From positions 16,078,337-16,142,336 of the forward strand of contig NC_060064.1 in the NCBI RefSeq assembly GCF_020283565.1: a stretch of 64,000 nucleotides of DNA, given 5' to 3'. Shown here in pieces: positions 21,701 to 36,800 of the stretch. Position 1 is the stretch's first letter, and each line of letters opens with the position of its first letter. The notes below the pieces were generated by a model that worked only from the letters and a program-made list of their open reading frames with translations, did no database searches and was not told where the DNA came from. The translations under genes were made by a program, and so were the position numbers. This stretch comes from Trifolium pratense (Eukaryota > Streptophyta > Magnoliopsida > Fabales > Fabaceae).

Positions 21701-24700
21701 AACAGTATTCAATAGCCAAGTGACATCATTGAAAATTATGTTGTAAAACAAAATCCAATTAGAGGATAAGGCTTGATTGTATCGTGGTACATCAAGAATC
21801 ATATTTATCATTTCTACCTATAGTCATATATCCTATCAACCAAATGCGAAAAATTGTGAGGAAAAACAACATAAAGAGGTAAAATACAACTACCGAGCAA
21901 ACAAGGAATATCTAGGTATATGACAAACAAAATTCAAACTTAAAAGTCATTGGCTCAGCCTGCATATAAGAGTCAACGAAAGGCCTGATGTAAATAGGAT
22001 AAATTGGGACAATTACTACATTTTTTTATAGTGGGGACACTTACTATATTCCATATAGCATTGTTTAATTAATACCTAAAACAATGAAATAAATAAAAGA
22101 CAATCTTCTTATGATAAAAGAAGAAATAAAAGAAACAGAACAGTAAAAACAAATCAAGCGAGCAAAGCTTGCCAATCTCTCTGTATTGAGTGTACGACCA
22201 CTCATGTGCTTATATAAACTAAGGCTAAACCTAAGGGGCGGCCTCGTTAATGGGCAGAACACAATTGTTAAACATACAACCCCCCCCCCCCCCCCCCCCC
22301 CCCCCGAGTTAGTGACTTAATATCTATCATGAGTGCGTGTGTGGCATCCTTTGGTCGTAAAACTTCGAGAACTGACAGGCAATTACAGACAATGGGAGAC
22401 AGGGGGCAAGCAATAAACAGTGAAGGTCTCAAAGGCTGCGATGTAGGCAACCAAAAAGGGAACCACAATGAAGGAAGCTAGGGTTTTTGCACGGAAGCAA
22501 GGCCCCCAAGACCAGGATCTCAGATACCGTGTGGAAAAGTATGTATGTATATATATATAATGATAAACTTAACGGACCTTGTTAATGAGCCGGATACAGT
22601 TACATAATATAACAACCATTTGCAACAATCAATAATATGAATTGTAAACATACCAAAGATGTAAAAGAGAACTATGGCGAAAGAGGCCGGAAACAAGAAG
22701 CTGACAAAGTCCCAAATAAATGTAGAGGCCCAATATGAAAGGACCGAAACCTGATTAGGAAGACCACCATCAGATTTATATTCAAAATGAGAAAGAAAAC
22801 CATATACTGAATGTGGAATCTTTTAAAAGAAAAGAATACCCCGCTGATTAGTTGTTGGTGCTTAGCTTTCACTTCACGTTCCTGCACCAATCAAGAGGGT
22901 ATTAATGTTTAGCCTAAGTAATTAGCATTCTATGAATGTCCTTAGTTTGGATATAACACAACTCACCTTAACAATTGAAACAGCAAATGAGGCAGGAATG
23001 AATGAGAATGCTATATTGACAATGATAGCAGCAGAGAAGGCATCCAGATCCTACAAAATTTCATAAACAGCTCATCAGACCATTGATTTTCTGAAGAGCG
23101 TGGAGGAGATCATATAACAAAACCGATACAAGGCATCATATCTTATTATGTGATTTATATGTTAAATATGCACTGTAAAAATAATTCTTAAAGTTCGGAC
23201 TGTAGGCCTAAGTCAACCCCAAAAGCTAGCTTTAGAGATGAGTATTGCTCAAACCTTGTAAGGGTCCATTTGGTCATATGTCTAGTCAACGTGGGATCTC
23301 AACACTCATGCTCAGGATTGGACATGTAAATCATGGACAAATATAGGTGGCCCGGTCACAAAGTTCTTAACACCACCCTCATACTCGGTACTGGACATCT
23401 AGAGCATGGACAAATATGGGTGGCCCAATGACATATCTAGGGTAGGCTCCAATTTAGAATTTGGACTTTAGGCCTAACTCAACCCCAAAAACTAGCTCTA
23501 AAGATGAGGATTGTCCAAGCTTTATAACTCATTTGGCCATCCCACTATTTGATGTATCTCAATAAGAATAAAATAACATGAATAATACGAATTAATTCCA
23601 ATATAATAAAGCGATGTATCTCAAAGTATAGCCATTTGTCATTTCTGATAGGGCCATGCATCATGATGTTTTGTGATTATCTAAAAAAAAAAAAGAAAAA
23701 GAAAGAGAAGAAAAAGAGACTGTTAGCATACATGACGTTGTAAGTGCTGGCTTTGAGTCATTGGCAGAGGATGGTTGCGTGTCTGAATTGTTGCATTCAT
23801 GTTATGACTAGCAAGCCTAAGAATTGCAGAATTCATCAGATTGATAAAGGTGGGAGCAGCATGTTGACAAGAAAAGTTGTGTAATACAGTGTAGCCTAAG
23901 CTTCCATCCGTGTTCTGATCATCCATCACAATTGCCCCATACCTGCATATCAAAATACACTGCAATAAAGTAAATTGTATTGTCATTATCATAAAAATTG
24001 TATTTAATTTATTTTAAGAGTTGACTTGTAATATAATAAGATCCGGTCAAAATCTCAGTGAGTTCTCTTGACTTGATGAACTAGTTTGGTTTTCTTTTCC
24101 TCTCTTTTTTGTAATGTACTCTTGTTTTTAAATGGATCGGGATTCCCCTATAATAAATCAGAAAGAAAGAAATTTGAAGGACAGGTATTTTAATCTCATT
24201 CTCATGGATTCCCCAATACCAACATGGATCCTATTCATAAAAATAGCAGTATCTATGAGATGAGCTACAAGCAAAACCTTAATATATGCTAATAATTTTT
24301 TAATTGCTTAATAGTTAACAGATAGAACCTAAGAATGAAGTAGAGATTCAGATTTTACACCTTGATTGGTAGGATTCATTAAAGCTAGACATCAAATATT
24401 CACTCATTGAAAGTAGAGAAGGTCCCAAAGTTGGCCCTGCTGCTTCCACTGCATCAGCTAATGCTTTTTCTGAATTGGGGAATTTGTATGAGCTTGGGTT
24501 GCACCTTTGAATCCAACCTCCTTTGACATTTTGTGCCACCTTCATCACAAGAGAAATTCCAGTAAAAGTCCATCAGGATGCACCAGAATGCATTTTTAAG
24601 CAGCAGTGAGTCTATGATTACAGAGAAATGATAAAACATGATTCAGCAATCAGTGACAAACCTTTTCAGCAATTGGAAAAGATAGGTTAAACGGAATTGG

Positions 24701-27700
24701 ACCACCCCCGCCCCCACCACTCAATAGAGGATTAAAATAAGAAGTTGAAAGAGTGAGTGAAATCTGATCAGGGTGTGGCTTGAGCTCCATAAATAGAAGA
24801 CCAATAAACAAGAAGATAGCGGGAATCATTAGCTGAAACATAATTGTTTTGTGATCTCTCCGAGCAGATATTGCCCTCTTAATAAATAAAGCTTTAGAAT
24901 GTTGCCAAAAGGTTGACGTAGTAATGAGACAACAGCAACAACACTGCAGGCCTATGAAGTTGATGAAACTAATAACTGCAGCAAAAATTAAATCACAGGC
25001 ACTCCCAACCATAGTAGACATGAAGCCAATAATCTTCTTATAATTTCCAAAAACTTTATGATAACATATTTTTGTTGATGGACGGTCATTAGAAGGAAGA
25101 GAAACCACAGATTCTGGTATAAGGGAACGGTTATTTTCTTCAAAACATTCAACTTCATCATAGTCACATCCAGCAACTCTCAAGAATACCTCCTCCAGGG
25201 TTGTTACAGATATACCATAACTTTCAATACCGTAACTGTCTTTTTCACAACTGCCACTTATTTCCATGCTCATAACTGGCTTTTTCATGCAACCTTCAAT
25301 TTCCCTGAACATCCTTTCAAAGGTTGAGGAGGATGCCATAGGGAGTCTGAAGGAAATCTCAGTTCCAACCTAGAAATGCAATATCCAATAAAACCAGATA
25401 AAATCTAATCAACAAATATAATCAGAATTCATTTTAAAATTGATGTCAAACTTTACTATGCATGACCACAGGCACTGCTAATAATTCAAAATAATGTTCA
25501 AATCCACTACACTGTATAAATTTTACGGGCATCATATGAAATGAGATAGACAATAAAACCCTTCACAAAAATAAATGGAAAGCTACGGTTTAATTTATAG
25601 CTAAACATGAACTCGCCAAAATTTTCATGACAACAACATTTCAGAACTGGCATATTCAAGTCAAAAGCAATTATTTCTCTCAATTGCTAATTTATATATT
25701 TTACAAAACCAGAGAAGTTATATTTTCATGATTAAGAGTTTATTTATAAGAAGCTTAAAGCTTAGTAAACTTTTTGTGCATTAAATGTAACACTGATGGA
25801 GCCACAAAAGGGGCTCCGGACCCTGGTGCATGTGGAGGTATTTTCTGCGATCATTCAAGCTTTTAAATTTGAATGATAATTATATCTGCCCTCTGTAAGT
25901 TCAAGAGTTGTACCTTTTGTTGGGTCCTTGGGTCAACATTCTTAGAAGAGCTACTCTATATTTATTTTTTATTTTTCTTGTTTCTATTAAAATTTGGGAG
26001 GCCTATACTCAACCACAAAAGCTAGCTTGAGGGTTGAGGTTTGCACTACACTTATAAAGGCTATCTTTGCCATATCTCTAGCCAATGTGGGACTTCTAAC
26101 AGTTTCGAAGGAGGATAACCACCCTTCATTAATGCACACATAAACTAAAGGAGAAAACCCAATTCCCACCTAGACTAGAGCTACGGCCCGAATTATGCTT
26201 GGACAAACATAATTTTACAAGCCTGTTTGGTAGGGTTGAAGTGGGTCCAAAATATAAGGTAAACACAGAATATTGAAGGAAAAAAAGAACTGTCAATGAA
26301 CACTACTACCGTACCAATTTTAATTTTCATGTACCCGTGTCTGCATTGACATTGACAAATAAAAACAAATTCCAAGAGTTTGATATTAACATGCATCTAA
26401 ATGAATAATACAGTGAGAAAAATACCTCGCTTATACAGGTTGCTGTCGGAATATATCGGTATACAATATCACCAGCTATAGAAGCAGTAGGAGCGGACTA
26501 ACGACACGGATAAAAATCCAAATAAAAACAACCTTTAGATTAGGAAACAGAAACTATAGGAATCAAAGACAAGATGCTCAGGAATAGAACAAACCTTTAC
26601 AAGAGTTAGAGTGTAACCGACTCCATAATGATGCTTCAAGAAAAGGGAGCTGCCAAAATGTAATAATAAATATGGCATGAGAGAATGAGAGAGAGAGAGA
26701 GAATTGTATAGTACAGTTATATTATATAAGGATTACAGGGCAAAATATTAATGAACTTTTCACCTTGCTTCTAGAAATCAAGTTTCAATTACAAAAAACT
26801 AGAATTTATAACAAGTTTTAATGGATTCCCCTTAAGTTGAAAGCTAATATTGGTCACCTATATTTTATATGTGAATTTATGTTATATGCGAATTTATGAA
26901 AGAAGGTTCGTTATCCATCTTTGAAAATTGACATCCCATTAGAACTTTCCTTAGCAGTTCAGACAACAATCTCTAACTTTTGTGGTGGTTCTTTCCAAGG
27001 CCATGGCAGCCATTTTGACTGGCAAATGACGTCCAATGTCGAGTGTTGTTCAAGTTTGGTCACACAATTTCAGTGTTATCATAGGTTTGTTCAGCAATGT
27101 CAACCTAATTGCAATCCTTCACTCTTGAACTTTACATTTTTTAAGCCTAGATTTCAAAAGAAGTTCCAACATCAATCCAATTCACAGCTCATTACACCTG
27201 GTAATGGGAATTTAAATCCTCATTGGCTTATGGCTGCTCCTCCTCAGTAACATCATTCTTCAGCTCCTAAATTTCAGCAACCTCGAGCTATGCTTTCTAG
27301 CTAATCTGCGCAACCGGCAGAGAGTTGGTTCTCAAACTCAGGGCCCTCTTTTCATGTGACTGGTGGTGGACAAATATTCAAAAAACCACAACTTTTGAGG
27401 GGCCAGATCAGATGCTCATCGGCAACTGTAAAGGTCTGAGAATTCACACTACAGGTTCATATAATATAAGTATATTTCTTTTCAAATCCTAAAACTTCCT
27501 CTGTTCTACATGCTTTGTTGCATGTTCCTCAAATCCAAAAAAAAATTCACATTTGTTCAACAGTGTGTATAATATGTAAGAAAATATTAAAATGTAATTA
27601 ACCTTCCACAGCATTTCAGAGAACCATTGGCCATGATAGCTATCCGGTCACCTAGTTCATCTGCTTCATCCATAGAATGTGTTGTTAGCAAAATTATCCT

Positions 27701-30700
27701 GCCCTTCTTAATTTTTTTTATTAACTGCCAAGTCAAACGCATCGAGTATGGATCCATTCCACTTGTAGGCTCATCAAGAATTATAACCTGCCAAATAAGT
27801 CTAAATATTCCAGTTTTGCTAAACATACGAAAACAAAATAAAGCTTTGTCAATGTGCCCTACCTTGCTGTTTCCAATCAACGCAATTCCAAGAGACAATT
27901 TCCTCTTCATGCCACCAGAAAGAGATCTCACGACGGTGTTGATTTTATCAGCCAGGCCCACCTGGTCAAGGAATAGAAATTATCTAGCATTGCTTTGCTG
28001 ATTCTTAAACCAACAGAGAAAATTATTAAAAGGGAAAAAAGTAAAGTGGGAGTGAGAGGCAGGATAACATTTACATTGATAAAGGGAAACTTAAGTGTTC
28101 AGTATCCTTGTAATTGACGTGATTAATTTCCTCATTTAATTAGGATTATGAGTCTAGTATTTTTAAACACAGGGGAAAGTGAATAGTCTTTTGTATAGAA
28201 TTACAATTACAATTCAAAGTTTTTATTCTTTATCTTGAACCCTGTGATTTCAACATTTACACTTCATTTATGGTAAAGAGGTTTTCCAGAGTCCAGTGTT
28301 GAAACTAAAAAAACAAAAAAGACAAAAAGTATACCAATTAATAAGATAAGTTTACATTTTTTAATTAATTCAATTTCCTTGATTTGATCAACAAGTCTTT
28401 TTCAAACATGCTTACAGATTTTGGTGATAAAGATTATAATTTTAGACTTTGAATTACCAAACACACACCTCATCAGCCATATTAATAATAACGCTCTCCA
28501 ATGTGTCTTCCTCCGCACCCTTCAATATGGCAAATAGTTCTAAATGTTCTTTCACCTGCAGAGTCAACAAATGAACCCGCATATTGTACCCAGTAAAATA
28601 AAAGTGTTCAAAAGTATAATAAAAAAATCTCAGTAACAGAGCAATCTAATACGAAATTAAACCTACAGTTACATATCTTTTTATAGAGTCGTATCTGCGA
28701 AGAGAGAATATCTTAATGGAAGAACTCGTATTTCTTTAAATGCATGAATGCATAACACTGCATCTAAGTGTTGTTGATAAAAGGGAAAACAACTATACAA
28801 TACAAGCAGTGGTGGACCGATAAATTTTGGATGGAAGGGGAAAAATGGAGGGCAACATATACATGGTAAAGATAAACATTTCATACACAAAAATAGTACC
28901 AGAAAATAAATAAATAAATAAATAATTCAGTTTCAATTATTTCCAATGCGATTGCATATGAATATAGGTCATAGGTCTATAAGAATATGTTGATTACATT
29001 GTTATGACGACTCATAGTAATGGTAATGCAAATCCATAATGGTTTAAAGCCTGCCAAGATGAAAGGAAAAAGAAAACACTCACTAGATGCCCAGGTTATA
29101 AATTAGGTGTAAAACGCGAGTCATGCATTTAGCTATGGAGAAAACGGCAATGATTCATATTAAAAAATCAACATCAGCAAATATGAAGACAACAATAATT
29201 AGCTCCAAGACAGAGAATGGAAAGAAAAAAAAATGCTTCTACTTACCGTCAATTCAGGAAAGAGTATATCATGTTGTGGGCAGACACCCAAAACCTTCCG
29301 TATCTCATCCTACAAAACAAGACAACAACATTGTGAATGACAGGACCAAGCAAGAATGGAACGAAGGGGAAAGTAACAAAAACATTTCAGAAAGAGCATA
29401 TCCATGTCTGGCTGCACTGCACTGCACAGTGGATGAATATTAGTACCATTTTAGGAGTTAGTTACATGGGGAGGTATAGAATAGGGAGAGTGTACAGTAA
29501 GCTCTTGTGAGCTGGAGTAGATGTAGGAAACTAAAATCTAGGAAACTATAACTACCTAAAGGTTTATCAGCAGCGGAATAGATCACGGAGGATCAAACCT
29601 AGCTCTAGATACCGCGTTGAAATCAAGGGTTTTAAATAAAAAGGAGAAAAATAATAAAATCTCAAATATTGTTTATAATAGTTTCATAGTAACTAAAAAA
29701 AAGGATCCGGCTCCTCTAACGTGAGCAATTCACTTTAGAGTGCAAAGTGAGTAATCTTAGCCATTGATTAACAAATCAAAGGTAGATATCATAGGTACAC
29801 CATAACAAATCATGGGGCTGTTAAAATAACAACCCTTGATTTCCTCGCTATAAGTACTAATCCATATTTATAGGGATACAAAACTCCTAATCCTAAATAA
29901 ATAGAGAAAGGGTATTGCTAACGTGTACAAAAGTAAAAAATTTGCATTGAAAAATATAACAATTTGACTTTTGAAAAGTTGAATGTACGACTTTTGAGAA
30001 GAATACTTCTATATTAAGTTGTTTATCATGTGCCCTTGGGGCACATGTTAGCATTTAACATAGAGAAATTAGGGATACCCTCACCTCCTGGAAAATTAAG
30101 AAATAAAATGTTGTGTCAAAGTCAAGTGTAGAATAGACTAACAACTACCAAGCCATGGCATCAGCTACCTATAAAAACTCATTAAATCGGACCTTCATTC
30201 CAAGAACTTATATTTTGAAAAATAAGCAAATGATAATGATCGGTATTCATGTTACTATTGAGAGTAAAGCAAATATATCTGTGTACTTAGTAAACCACAA
30301 ACTTAGGTAATATCATACATGCACTTAGGAAGTAGCAATATCATTAATTAGGGCAAATCAGTCAAGCATTACAGAAATTTCTTGATCACTAAGATGCTAA
30401 CAACTGCAAATCGCTACATATATGCCTAAATTGTATCACCACTGTCTTGATCACTAAAACAAATTACTTATGTCCTCCTAAGTTCTTCAACAAATGATAC
30501 TCATGCCTATGAGCAAACGTGATTGAAGCAAAAGAGCAAAACTTAAACTTACAATATCGGAGACAATGTTCTTTCCAAAAATCAAAGCATCCCCAGAAGT
30601 AGGAGGATGAAGACCAACAAGCATTGATATCGTTGTGCTTTTCCCAGCTCCATTATGTCCTTCAAAACAAAAACAAAATGATTGAGCAATAACTTAACTC

Positions 30701-30781
30701 AAATTTTTAGTGTAGATAAAACCAAATTAAAAGAGGCAATCATAAGAGATCCTCCTAAACCAAAAAACAGTAGTAGTAGTA

Positions 30782-30856
<75 letters not shown>

Positions 30857-33800
30857 GCTTAAAAAACTCATTTCATCCTTGGAATATACCCCATCTCCGG
30901 TTTTAGTCCTTAAAAAAGTTGTATTTTCGTTCTTCCGACATGATAGCTAACGTTTTAAGAAAATAATCCCCCAAGGGCTTAGATATTTATCAAATGGTAC
31001 TAAATTTGGTTGATAGTGTCTCAAAAAGGGACACCTAAGGGAGGGGATGACCATATAGGCCAAGTTAACCGCCATAGAGTGCAGCCGCTGGACGTCGGCA
31101 CTTAGGGTAAGTTCTACGATAGGGACGTGGATATTATGGGCACCTGTGTCCCACGTCGAGTAGTATGGGATGCTTGATAGAGTATTAAGTGGCTTAGTTC
31201 ACCCTCTTGATAGTCTCATAATTTAGGTCGGACCTAACTCAACCCTTACAAAACCGGCTTTTAAGATGAAGACTACCCACTACTTATAAATACAATGTCA
31301 GGCATATTTCATTCAAAGTGGGATTCTTAACACAGTCTCTAACGCCAAAAACTAGAGAACTGGAGCATGACATAAGTGGCAGAAACTTGATAGAAGGTGG
31401 CCTTACATATCTTGGATAGGCACTAATACCATCTTACAATTTAGTTCAAACTCAAAACTTACAAAACCGACTTGTAAGGTGAAGACTACCCACCATTTAT
31501 ATATATACATCGTTATGCCATATCCCATCCAATGTGGAACTCTTAACATATAGCTTGATCACAAAAATTTCTATGTAAATTTGTTCTTACTAACTCTGTC
31601 CATTACGACCGACGTTTGTCTATTACTTCAGTTGGTAGCTCCAAATTCAAATCCCCGTTACAACCACACACTTCCTTGGTTATTAAAAAATTTCCACTTG
31701 TCCCTTCTATCACTAGAATAAATTGAAGATTCAAGCCCAACATAGAGCAAGAGAGCTCTCTTTCTCTCACACAAACAAACATTATTATATGCATTAACAA
31801 GAAAGAACTACTATACTTACCTAGAAGAGCAAGGATCTGATTTTCGTATAATGTCAGCTGTAATTTGTTAACAGCACAGCAATCTCCTTTTTTAGTAGCA
31901 TACACTTTATGCAAATTCCTAATTTGAATGCACCTAAAAAAAAATTAAAAAAAAAAAAAAAAAAACTTGTAAGAAAGATACAATGTATCATATTATACAA
32001 AGTTGATGCAGTTGGATTGTATATCATATATACCTGCCATCAATCTCCTGTTGCTTCATGTCTAAGCTTATTGCTTCTATAGCAGGATTGAAAGTGTCTT
32101 GCCCCAAAAGATTCCCTTCTGACTCAGAACTCTTACCAGCAGTTTTAACTTTAAAACCGGAGGAACAATTATTTACAACTTTTTTCTTTCTCCAGAAGTC
32201 CTTTTTGAAAATAAAGTTCCATGGATATCGCAGTCCATACTCCTTTGGAAGAACCTTCAAAGATGAACAGAATTTTGATTGTTTTTGTATCATTCGAGAA
32301 GCCAAAAAAATAAAAATCATTCAGTTGGTCATATGTGTAGGTGAACACACATAAGCGTGTGAGGGTGTCATCACTGTTTTAGAAATAAGGCAATGAAGAA
32401 ATACACAATGTTTTAGAAATAAAGCAATGAAGAAATATAAGAAATACACCATAAAAAACTAAATTAAAAGAAAATTTTAATGATGCTGTACAGGAATTCA
32501 CTGCTTATAGACACAAGAGTATAAAGTGTTCAATACAAACAAATGAAACAATTGGTCTTGTAAGTGTCTTCACACATAACCATAAGTTATATAAATGAAT
32601 ACATCACTAAATCAATCAAGCAGCTTATGCCTCTTTCTCCCTACTAAGTAGCAAAGGGTTCGACTTCGTGTACACATATGTAGGCTCCATATAGGAAATC
32701 AGAAGGACACTCTAGAGTGCCGCACATCAATTCTAGTCCAATTGCTAAAATAGCCTATAGTATATGAGTGTATTCAAATAACAAAAGACATACCTTATCG
32801 AAATACAGTCCAATTGCACAATAGAGCAGTGTATCAAGTATCATCATCAGAAGACATGCGGAGAAGTTCACTCCAGAAGAATCCTGCAAGCTAAATGTCT
32901 TAGAAATTTGGACAGAATAGTAAAGGCAAGGGCCCTACTGCGGAAACTCACCCGCCATATGTTGCTCCAACGAAGCCCAACATGAGCACGCTCATAATCA
33001 GCAAAGTTGATAGAACCCAGAGCAAATGCCGTAGGTGAAAGCAGAGAAGCAAGAACCTTCAAGATCCTGAGGTAGGCAACCTCAAATGAATAAAATTTAC
33101 ATTCAAATATGAAAATTTGGACTAAAAATATTAGTCATTGGAAGGACAAGCACTCACATAGAAACTCCCTCATCGTTGACAGTGTAATAAGGTAAAAAGG
33201 CACCAAGAAATGACAGAGTTCCAACAGCTACAGCTGTTTTGGCCCTTTTGAAAAACGTTGATATAAAAAATGACAGCATGATTGCACTAAGCCCAAAAAT
33301 GAAGAAGTATGCAAACACCAGTGTCTTATCACTATACTTGAATATATTATCCATGGTGCAAGCTGTAATGATCGCAGAAGAAATTGCAAACTGGAAAGAT
33401 CAAATAATGAAAAAATGAGATCAGCATAATTTCTTCATCTAGAAAACTGGAGAATCAACTTATCAGAGTTATAAAGTAATGTTCAACACACAAAAGTAAT
33501 GGCTTGAGGAATTAAATTCCAATGTAATTTAATTGTGCACCAAAGCAATTTCCTTTAGTTTATATCAACAACGATGGAAACAACACAACGACCTAAAGCA
33601 TGAGTTTTCTAGAGATAAAATTGTGTTCCTTGACGGATCATCAACCAGAGACACATAGGGCAGTGTGTGCACTTCAACCAGAGACACATAGGGCAGTGTG
33701 TGCACTTCATGCGCCAATGAGACTGAGGTTCTGTTTTTGCATTTAGATGGTCTAATTCTGCCAGCCAAACTTTGATTATGGTTGGTCGCGGAACAACTTG

Positions 33801-36800
33801 ACAGGTAGAGTGTCTGATTCGGGACTTTTGACTTGGATTTTTTCTTAATCAAGCTCATAGAATCTGGCTCTCATACCAACTAGAAGATAGACAAAGAATT
33901 GGTCTGAATTAAGCGAGATTAACCCTCAATGTATTTATTTATTCTAATCAAAATGTGTAAAACCAAATCCCTTGGTTAGGGATAAGACCATAATCAAATC
34001 AGATACAAATCTATCCTATTTAAAACAGAATATTGATAACATAAATTCAAATATCTCAACAAAGTTCATGCTACCAAGTGGTGCAACCTAATCAAGTAGC
34101 TTCTGCACAATTAGTTTTTCGATGGTTCAATTATTCACAACATAACTCATTGATCAATCAACTTTTCACACAAAGTTGAGATCTTGTTGCACTCAGCTAT
34201 CCAAGTTCATCATGTGATCACTGGGAGGTGAACCCAAGCAAGATCACCGCTCAAACTTGCAACAATGTGGGATTCGCAATCAATTCTCTATCAAATTCTC
34301 TCTACGGTGAAACTCTTTCACTCACGGGAAGCTTCCAGAAAAATCTCTTATAAAAGGTATATCATAGAAGTGTTTTTATTTACAATGTCATGCCGTTAAG
34401 AAAAAATTAAGTTCAATTTTTAAGTGATTATTTTTAAACACCAGGTAGTCTGGCATAAGAAAAAACCTCTTTAAAATGATTATTTTCAATTTTTATTTCT
34501 AGTGATATATATAAATTACAAATATTTTTTAGTGATATCTATAAATTTTCAATTAGATATTATTTATGATTGTTTTAATTAAAACCTAAGCTACTGTAAA
34601 AATATTTCATCAAATACGTTTTCACTTAAAACTTGTTTTTTAGGTTAAAAAATTAAGAATCCAAAACAACTTTATCTTTGCATTTAAAGCTCTTATTTTT
34701 AACTTTAATTCTAAAGTAGCTTTTAAGGCCCAAAAAAGCTAGGCCAAACACACCCGAAGAACCATTGTGTTCTAAACGCTTAAGCTATTAGGTTAAGGCT
34801 TTAGAATCATTTTATATCTCCAACATGACAAAAAGGTATATTTGGGAAAACAAATTGGCACTTCACAAATGGGTTTTCAAAGGCATGACACTTTCTGGTA
34901 AACAGAAATTTCAGTTTGCCTTGATTTATCTATACAACTTGCTGTGGCATTCTCATTTAGTTGTTTTTTCTCTATGTTAAGATGTTGAATAAGGGAATGT
35001 ATTTTGGCAGAAAAATTAGTAGAAAGAAAGAGGAAATTTTCTTAAAACAAGGAAAATGACAAAGAAATTAAGAACAAAATTTAGCTTAATTAAAAGGGGA
35101 AATCCAAATCCCTTTGCAAAGAAAAGTACCATAAAGAAAAGCAATGGTCTGTTACTTAAAAAAAAAAAATAATAATAAAAATAAAATAAAATAAAAAAAC
35201 AAGAGAAATACAACGGAAGATTACAATATCATCCTAAATGTGGAAAATAAAATAAATACAGTGCATTTAAGAATGAGAAGTCAAATTACATAAAAACAGA
35301 TATAGAGAAGTAGTATTAAACACTTCCTTAGTGAAATATTCTCATTTAGGGTAATAGAGGTCTTAAGTTAAATTCTCGAAAAGCCTCTTGGGTTTTCTTA
35401 TTAATCCAGACGAAGTGTGTGTAGAAAAATTTATAAAAGAAAAAACTGTAGCGGATTGAATAGCAAGAGTTACCTGCAAAGCATATGTGATAAACCAAGA
35501 GAGATGAAATATGCCATCTTTTAAGCCCATCATGTAGAGTCCTTCTTTGATCTTTTGTTCCTGAAATGTTACATTGATAAATTGAGAGACAGAAGCTCAA
35601 CAAGAGAGGATGGCTTTCTATATCCCTATAATATTAAAAAAATAATGTTCATAAAAATAAGAAAAAAAAAAAGGAAACAACAAATAATGAAGGGAATAGC
35701 TTGATCAGACAATTCCAAACCTTCTCAAACACGGAATAACTTATCAGGCGAGAAACTGGATAGAGAAACCCCAATAAATACCTGCACATACAAGTTTTCG
35801 TTAAACAACAAGCTTATCGAAGAAATAATCTAATAACACTCTATAAAGTTTTAAAGGCAAACTTACAATATTCCCATGACTTCCTTCACTATTGCCTGGA
35901 ACTGGTCATCAGTGTACTCTCGAGTGGGAAATGGAGCTATTCGTATGTTAGTAGGGTTAAACTGAGTCCATGGAACTTTTAGCGAGAAATCAGTGTCACT
36001 AAGTCCTAGAAGAGGAAGTTTTACAGTTTTGGCATTTGAGTTTAACTCAGGTTGTTGAGCTATTAATATTATGAACGAATCAACCATTTGCTGGAGCTAC
36101 ACAACCAGAAAATATCAATACATCAGTACACAAATAAAAGTGATGAAGATGCTGTCAATAAGGAATCCTCCAATTATATCATTCCTAATTAGTGTTGTGA
36201 TTTTGTCATTACTATAATTTATATTACTTGCAAAATATATGCTAGGCTGTTTATGATTGTATAGAAATTATAGGAATTAGAGTAATTGTATCATTAATGC
36301 CATTATTGGCTGTTGTATTATATATTGAGATATCAGATCAATGAAAAGTCAAGAAAACAGAAATTCTGACATGGTATCATCCTCTTTGTTCTAATTTGTG
36401 TCTTCTTTGATATCGTGTTTTTTTTAGCGACACCGCTTTCTGTCGCTCTTGTTTTTCACCCTCTCAGTCACTCTTGGTTCCTGTAGTCTTGTCTCTTGTA
36501 TTTTGTCTTTGTTTCTTGCTCTTGGTTGTGGTTTCATGGCTTCAGAAAAGAAAAGAGAGAACTTTTGTATTCGATTCACTGGGAAAAACTATCCTGCCTG
36601 GTCATTTCAGTTTGAAATGTTTGTGAAAGGGGAATCATTGTCTGGTCATCTCAACGGGACTTCGACAGCTCCAACCGACGTGGCTGCGTTGGATAAATGG
36701 GAAAAACAGGACGCACAAGTTATTACTTGGATCCTTGCTTCTGTTGAGCCTCAAATGATTAATAACTTGCGCTCCTTCTCAACCGCCAAAGAGATGTGGG

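Noticed and set aside
30682..30906. ORF with a long Asn run
   Set aside because: The Asn run is the (AAT)n microsatellite translated; intronic and without domains.
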